Part shown: piece by piece, positions 32,148 through 37,647 of the stretch
How the letters are laid out: every line of letters starts with the position of its first letter
Position numbering within the stretch: the stretch's first letter is position 1
From: Lingula anatina
Lineage: Eukaryota > Brachiopoda > Lingulata > Lingulida > Lingulidae
Direction: 5' to 3'
Assembly (NCBI RefSeq): GCF_001039355.2
Contig: NW_019775678.1
Coordinates: 105,215-142,861 of the forward strand
DNA: 37,647 nucleotides
Program-made: the position numbers and the translations under genes
The notes under the pieces: generated by a model
The model's input: the letters and a program-made list of their open reading frames with translations, nothing else
Told to the model about the DNA's origin: nothing
Databases searched by the model: none

Positions 32148-34955
32148 TCACACATTAAATGCCCCTCTTCCTGGTCGCTTTGTCCTCTTTCCTTCCTGTC
32201 TGTTCTTAGTTTCTATGTATCGTTTGAATTTATTGTCTTCCTCCAGGTCGTCCTGGCTGATGGGTTTAGTGTTGGCACATCCCGCCACCGGGCACCTGAG
32301 GGGATACATAGACAGTTAAAAGTAGCGCAGACTAATTCCCTGATGGCTTCCCGCCTCCACTGAGGGGAGAAATTGACATAGAGGGCATTCACTAAAAGTT
32401 GATCCCTGGACAAACTGATCCACTGACTAAATATGGCCGACTCACTTAAAAGCAAGCAGACTAATTCCCTGATGGCCTCAACGCATACATGCGGGCCATC
32501 GCTGCAGGGGCCTTGCAAATAAATCTCAGACCTAAGATTAAATCCCTTAAATGGTGTGTGTGGAAGTGTTAGCTGTATACTAACTTGGTTGTCACCCCTC
32601 ATTTTCAACATTGTGTTAGCTGTGTACTTACTTGGCTCTGTCACCTCTCATCTTCAACATTGTGTTAGCTGTGTACTTACTTGGCTCTGCTGCCTCTCTT
32701 CTTCAGCATCTCCTCTACGGCGGCTCTGTCATATCTGTGATCACACAATTTGTTCCTCATGGGGTTGATCATCTCTTGACCCGTGTACGGACACTTGGTG
32801 ACCACCACTTGCTGGGTCATGGCAAGGTCATCATCATCAAGGTCAAGGCTGGCCTGCTCTGGCATTAACTCATCTGGACAATAGAAAGAAACATGAAAAG
32901 GTATTCCATCTTCATTTGAGAACATCCTTACTCATACTTTTTATCAGTCTATGTCAATCCTTCAAACCTACTTATATTTTCCAACTAATACCTTCAAAAT
33001 GTTCCAACCCTTCAAATTACTACCTAACATTAGTATACATTCTTAAAATATATATATTATATTTTAGTATATATTCTTATATTCTTCTTCATTTGAGAAA
33101 TGTTCCGACCCCTCCAATAACCACCTGATGTAAGTACATTTTCTTCAAAAATGTATAGGGAGACATGGTGGTTCAACATACAACGAAATGATTTAATTGA
33201 AAATGGTATAAAATATCCCAGTCAAGCAAAGATCCCTGAGTAAGAAAATATTGCTTATTCTTAAGGAAAATGTGACTTAGTTGGAAAGCCCAGATAGGAT
33301 GACTTTGAACATTTACAGGTGATTTGGGAGGGGTGGGGGGGGGGGGATGGAAGAGAATGACAGCATGCTTGTCAATGTCTCTGACAGTAAAAAGGAACAT
33401 TACATGGAATGGTTCTCAAAAGCCAAATAGAAAAGTTTAGTGATCAGGTCGCCAGTAATAATGTAACGGTTCCAAAAGGGGTAACTAGAAAATGTGACAC
33501 CAGTTAAGAGTACTTCTGGCAGAGCCTCACCTGGGTGAAGTGTGTCCCATATCTTCTGATTCAGATCTTTATATTTGATGTGTTCCTGTAACCTGGCAGG
33601 GTCTATTGTCTTTTTCCTCTCAGTGAATTCTCTGTCCAACATGTCCGCCATGCCCACCGTGTCACCAGTGCTCTGGGGTGGTCAAAAGGAATTACTTAAC
33701 AATAAGTAAGCATACTGTTCTATGGGTACTTACACAAACTTACACAAGAATTTGAATAAAGAGGTGAATTAATTTGAAAAACACCCATATTTATAACACA
33801 CTAACTGTTTGACAATCCTCTGTTCATAAGCAAAGAGAGTTGTACATATGTAACTGTTACATTTTCTTGTGTAAATCTACTCCAATCCTTTTTTTATCAA
33901 AGAATGCTGCTCATAGAAATGTACAAAATACAGTGAAATTGAATAAAAGAGCACAAAGTATAGCACAAACGCAATTTATGCAAGTTATTTGACCCAATCT
34001 AAAAAAAAATTATTCCAGAACCAAAAAAAAAAAAAAAAAAAGCTTACAGTACTGATATTTTCTACAAGACCACAAGATGTCACTTTGACAAGAGAAGACA
34101 GGTTCCAGTTTACCTGAGTTTTGACGTGATCAACTGCGGAGAGGAAATGCTGAAGCTCAGCCTCCATGCTTATATACTGCAGCATCATATCTTTTAACTC
34201 ATTCTCTTTATCCGTGCTCTCACCTAAATATAAACCATCAATATATGAACATCAAGACTTTCCACATCACAAAATGATTAGAAGTATTTTAAGCACTAAA
34301 TCTTTGGAATGTAAAGTTAACATCAGTCATGCGATCTGAAGTTTAGGGAGTGTTGATGATTCTTCCTAAAACCTGTTAGTCTAGATACCCTCAAGCTCAG
34401 AAAGAATGGGACATTACCAAAAGTAACAATTTTTAACAACTGGTTACGCCCCTCTTTTATACATGGATTGCGTTACTTGAACACAATGCATGAGTTATCA
34501 ACAGACAATAGTTTGGTGATTCATTGCAGCATGGGATGTTAACCCTGGTCTAAACAGAGGTATCAGCTCTAATACCCTATAACTATCACTGTTAGCTAGA
34601 TATCGCTGTGAGCTAGCTGTTAACAGATAATCTAGAGGGTTCTTTCTGACCTCAACTATATGTGTTGTTGTTATTTACTTATAAACTGTTACACTGGTCA
34701 ATTACAGCCAACTGCACATCTCACTGTGGGCTCTTTTCATTAATTGACCATCTCTCCCCCCTCTCTTCTCAAGTTAACGCCAGAATGTAGTTATCACATT
34801 TATCACTGTATGATCACACCTTTGTCACACTGCACAAAGTCTTGTGTCACGTCTATAACGGTCTCCATTCCAACTGTGATGTAGTCTTTCACTTTATCCA
34901 GCTTTTCCAGAGCTTGGTCAACCACGGCAAAGCGGGCTTGGTGATTGCCCGGCAT
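32148..34955 (-). CDS. NSMCE2: NSMCE2 (Nse2/Mms21), E3 SUMO-protein ligase of the SMC5/6 complex
   Basis: Five coding exons: 34955-34820, 34223-34114, 33672-33531, 32873-32681 and 32295-32148. All introns are GT-AG and phases fit, giving 729 nt (242 aa plus stop); human NSE2 has 247 aa. Residues 1-82 are helical and heptad-like, the expected SMC5-binding arm. An acidic patch (140-145) precedes the SP-RING: KCPYTGQEM (156-164), NPMRNKLCDH (166-175), then CPVAGC (195-200). Predicted zinc ligands are C173, H175, C195 and C200, so the ligase looks intact. Known role: SUMOylation during DNA repair and replication-fork maintenance in the nucleus. A splice acceptor-like TTTTATTGAAG 13 bases before the ATG suggests a 5' UTR intron. 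Confidence 0.95.
32395..32565. repeat. dispersed repeat in NSMCE2 intron 4
   Basis: Related to 27805-27980 over about 170 bp. A shorter piece of it (ACTAATTCCCTGATGGC) occurs again at 32330 near the acceptor of exon 5. It abuts the tandem copies of the exon 4 end. Confidence 0.65.
32566..32709 (-). repeat. triplicated 3' end of NSMCE2 exon 4 with splice donor
   Basis: Three tandem units: 32709-32661 (true exon end plus donor), 32660-32612 and 32611-32566. The first two are 49 bp each and differ at few positions; both contain GAGCCAAGTAAGTACACAGC. The third is diverged and its donor reads AAGTTAGT. The second unit would encode MLKMRGDRAK where the exon has MLKKRGSRAK. The duplicates lie wholly within intron 4. 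Confidence 0.85.
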
Positions 34956-35586
34956 TTTGTTGCTTGGTCTTCAATAAAAAACAGGCACTGTATGAGTCTT
35001 AAACGGCTCTCAAATTCTGCCGTGCATTCCAGAGATAATGGAATACAGAACTATATTAAAATTGTAAATTACAATAAGAGGCAGGCATGATTTTTTTTCA
35101 CTGCATCAAACATTTAAATTTCTTTTCGCAATAATTCTTTTCATCTAACATTTGAATAACCCTTCAACGTGCCAATAATTTTGTGAATCTTTCCCAAATT
35201 TTTATTTTTTAAATGTGGCAAGTGACTAATCTGAATAAACAGGAAATTTGACAAATAGAAAGTGCTCTGTTTACAAACCTTGCCGCGAATTGCACGGAAT
35301 TGTGGGATATGTCAAGTCCGCAGCAACTGGCTTAAAAATATTTCCTTAAGTTATTGTGAAAAAAAAATTCCATTTTACATATAAAGATTATTCTTAACGC
35401 CAAAATAAAATGAAATACATTTCTTAGTTAACAGATTATACCATACTTGAAATAACTCTCAAAGATTCTGCAAAAATATAATTCGCTCCGTGACGAAGCT
35501 ACTTTGAAATCGAGAATGGGAAGTGGGATTCAATCTCGCAGGAATTAATACTTAAACCTCGGGCTGCGCGTGCATCTGACGTCACG
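34956..35586. promoter_or_regulatory. shared divergent promoter region of NSMCE2 and ASAP
   Basis: 631 bp separate the two start codons. On the minus strand, an acceptor at 34969 (TTTATTGAAG) and a donor at 35278 (GGCAAG then GTTTGTAA) could bound a 5' UTR intron of NSMCE2, with a leader exon above 35279. The part nearest ASAP (35500-35586) is richer in CpG than the flanks. No TATA box is seen for either gene. Confidence 0.55.
35577..35584. promoter_or_regulatory. consensus CRE/ATF site
   Basis: The perfect palindrome TGACGTCA lies two bases before the ASAP ATG (35587). It matches the CREB/ATF full site. Its place within the likely 5' leader or core promoter is compatible with control of either divergent gene; function is inferred only from the motif. 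Confidence 0.5.
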
Positions 35587-35712
35587 ATGCCTGACGTGCT
35601 GTCGGTGCCAGAATTCCTGGCAGAAACGTGGGAGGATTTCCACTCCCCCACGACCTCTGCGTTCGTCAGTAAGATGGGGCAGTGCCGCAACACAGTAGCA
35701 GGGCTTGAAGAG
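35587..35712 (+). CDS. ASAP1: ASAP-family Arf-GAP, first coding exon (partial)
   Basis: 42 codons beginning MPDVLSVPEFLAETWEDFHS, with SPTTSAF and CRNTVAGLEE, ending at a GAG/gtgtgt donor in phase 0. Vertebrate ASAP1 and ASAP2 (BAR-PH-ArfGAP-ankyrin-SH3 proteins that regulate Arf GTPases at focal adhesions and membranes) start with the same pattern: MPDxxSVxEFxAET, SPTTSSF and CRNTVxxxEE. This exon forms the N-terminal part of the BAR domain. Remaining exons lie beyond the window. Invertebrates usually have one ASAP gene, so the choice between 1 and 2 is nominal. The frame stays open past the donor to 35871, but that part is intronic. Confidence 0.85.
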
Positions 35713-36605
35713 GTGTGTATGAAATTCCTCAATAATCACTTGAAAATATTTTTTACAGGGACTCAGATTTCCTCGCTCTCTATATTAACATTGCACCTGT
35801 TTGCTGCAGTTGCCTTGATTGCGATGCCAACAAGTCGTGAAAATGAATTTTTCAATGATTTGTTGAGATAATAGATTAAAGGGAAGATAATCTCGTTTTT
35901 ACTGAAGTCTAGAGTAATCCGTTTATATCCATACAACTAAAATATTGAAATGGAAATAAAATGGGAGGCTGCGTCTGCAAGAGTTAATTGCAAAAGTTAA
36001 AGCATTTGCCTTGTAAGTCACTCTGTTGGGAAAAACCTGCTCCCAGTGTGAAGCTCTTCTCCGGATCATACATGATTCATAGTGACTGAACAGTTGTATT
36101 GATCCTGATAATAATAGTATTAATGGGTCCTGCTTTGTTCTGTGAGCTGCTCTTTTGTTGTGTAGTGACCAACCCTGTTTTAGAATATTTCCAATAATTA
36201 GCGTCCATTGACTAAGTGGGAGTACCAGTACATGTTATTTCTCTAGAGGGGGGCGTGGACATACGTGGATTTGTTTCATGTCAATTTTTTTAATGAGAAA
36301 TGTATATTTGCAGTATCATTTATGAGTCAGAGCTTGGCAGTGTGAGTCTGTTAATGCAGTAAAGTTGTGGTGCTGTAACTCACCATGTGATAATGATTGA
36401 CAGTTTGCGTGCAATCTCCTGGAGCAATTGATCTGTTATGTTGTCCTGACCCCTGAAACCCTAGATACGCTCTGTCGTGATTTATTGAGAAAAACGTCTA
36501 CGACTATAACTCATCTGTAACATTGACTGAATTATCTCCAGCCAAATCAGCATGTAGCTACTGCAGTGGAAATATTTTGAAATGAGTGAAACAGATACTC
36601 GTACT

Positions 36606-36794
36606 GGCCCGTAGCCAGCAAATTCAAAGGGGTGGTTCTTTTTCTAAAAAAAGTGGACCTTTTACAATGAAGCCTATGTGTACTTAGATCAAATTTTACC
36701 CAAATGGACCTTTTCCTGGCTGGCAAAATGGGCAGTTCTTTCAAACCTCCCGAAACCCCCCCCCCCCCCCCCCCCCACCCCCGGCTACAGGCCT
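36606..36794. mobile_element. short TIR element in ASAP intron 1
   Basis: Ends GGCCCGTAGCCAGC and CCGGCTACAGGCCTG are inverted repeats of the same kind as at 12062-12346. The interior shares AAAGTGGACCTTTT, AAATTTTACCC and GCTGGCAAAA and a long C run, in opposite orientation to the other copy. Confidence 0.6.
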
Positions 36795-36832
36795 GTCGTA
36801 TACCTTGTATTTTTTTAGACGGTTGGTCATAT

Positions 36833-37008
36833 TCTTTCTCTCTCTCTCTCTCTCTCTCTCCTTCTTCTTTCCCTCCTTCCTTTTCTGCTCTTCTCTCTTT
36901 CTCTATCTCTCTCCCTCTTTCCATCACTTCCTTTTTCTTGTTTTTCCTTTCCTTCCCTCCCTCTCTCTTTCTCTCTTTTCTCTTTTTTCTCTCTCTCTCT
37001 CTCTCTCA
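36833..37008. repeat. (CT)n-rich polypyrimidine microsatellite
   Basis: Almost pure pyrimidine on the plus strand with CT, CTTT and CCTT variants. Long frames on both strands (Ser/Leu/Phe-rich or Arg/Glu-rich) are by-products. Confidence 0.9.
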
Positions 37009-37647
37009 CATGTATTAATTCAGGAGGTATGTACTAGTATATCAGTGTAGATCTCCAGCCTGCAGAAGACATGTTTTGTTGTGGAAGATATAAATCACCA
37101 GTGCTGAGGGGGGGAGGAGGTCAGCTCATTCAAGCAGAAATTTGTCCTGGACAAAACTTGAATTTTGAGTAAAACTTTAAAATCTGCAAAGAGAAATTGT
37201 AGCCAAAGAAAAATCTTTTGAGTTATTTCCTGTTTTAGCGATTTTTGGTGTCTGTCTTTATATGCTTTGTTTTAAAATAATTACTAGTAGAAGGTGATGT
37301 TTTGGTCATGGTGAAAAAGGAGCTGTGATCAGATCACAGAAATATGATTGGTTTTAGAAAGATTTTGGGTAGTTACATCACAATTAATATAAAACAAGTA
37401 TAATAATAATTAAAAAAACAAGTACAATAATAATATCAAATCACTGCTGCAGCAGTATGTTACGCTGTCAAAATCCCTGTTGAAGGCTGATTCATGACCA
37501 ACATTTCACGATGATAGTCTGAGATCTGCTATTAAACCAAGACAGCACTTGTAAGCTTAAAGGTGCTGGAGAACTCTGAAATCCTCAGTTGATATCCTCT
37601 TGGGGAAACCGTAAGTGCTCTGTATTGATTGTTGGCGTATGGTGTTC

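Larger units (their letters stand above)
35713..37647 (+). other. ASAP intron 1 (beginning)
   Basis: No second exon with the expected continuation of the BAR domain was found to the window end. It contains a short TIR element (36606-36794) and a pyrimidine-rich microsatellite (36833-37008). Confidence 0.6.

Noticed and set aside
32213-32644. 143-codon minus-strand open frame as a separate gene
   Set aside because: It reads through the tandem exon copies, intron 4 and, in a different frame, the last NSMCE2 exon. The spliced NSMCE2 model explains the region with correct phases and zinc ligands.
35713-35871. C-terminal extension of the ASAP exon frame beyond the donor
   Set aside because: ASAP proteins continue differently after the LEE motif, and a GAG/gtgtgt donor lies exactly there; the rest is intron.
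36547-37018. Arg/Glu-rich and Ser/Phe/Leu-rich frames
   Set aside because: Products of a CT microsatellite and a poly(C) run.

Overview
This is a piece of an AT-rich animal nuclear genome. Evidence: spliced genes with GT/AG borders, rhodopsin-type receptors, non-LTR retrotransposons, hAT and PIF/Harbinger-like elements, microsatellites and an assembly gap. The LINE style (ORF2 with a Cys-rich C-terminal tail), the short terminal-inverted-repeat elements and the intronless receptor copies suggest a marine invertebrate, most likely a lophotrochozoan such as a mollusc or brachiopod. The phylum cannot be fixed from the sequence. There are no bacterial features and no tRNA, rRNA or CRISPR was seen.

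Left part (1-17,800): two intronless paralogous class A GPCR genes (2263-3405 and 13420-14583, both +) lie in a head-to-tail segmental duplication. In copy 1 the 3' flank is split by a 5'-truncated LINE (3847-6383, target-site duplication TGACTTC); copy 2 keeps the empty site. Between the genes are a Tc1-type transposase remnant, a copy of a dispersed module, and a 2.6-kb hAT-like element (8526-11124) containing a second element full of CATTC motifs. Downstream of copy 2 lie another LINE remnant (- strand) and two PIF/Harbinger-like elements with defined ends.

Middle part (17,800-31,100): mostly mobile DNA. A decayed minus-strand gene (20910-24836) belongs to an uncharacterised mobile-element protein family whose acidic motifs resemble a FEN1/XPG (PIN-like) nuclease and which ends in a Cys-rich tail. 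It is split by a 2.2-kb TIR element with a 5-bp duplication, which carries a 119-bp hAT MITE and a 225-bp run of N. Next come two copies of a ~3-kb direct segmental duplication (25253-27788 and 28251-31124). They share sequence modules with the flanks of the GPCR genes, so much of the window seems built by repeated duplication of one unit.

Right part (31,100-37,647): single-copy gene territory. A complete five-exon NSMCE2 (Nse2/Mms21 SUMO E3 ligase, - strand, 242 aa) can be spliced in frame from 34955 to 32148. Head to head with it, 631 bp away, is the first coding exon of an ASAP-family Arf-GAP (35587-35712, +), with a perfect CRE palindrome two bases before its ATG. The last 2 kb is ASAP intron 1. 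The 3' end of NSMCE2 exon 4, with its splice donor, has been tandemly copied twice into intron 4.
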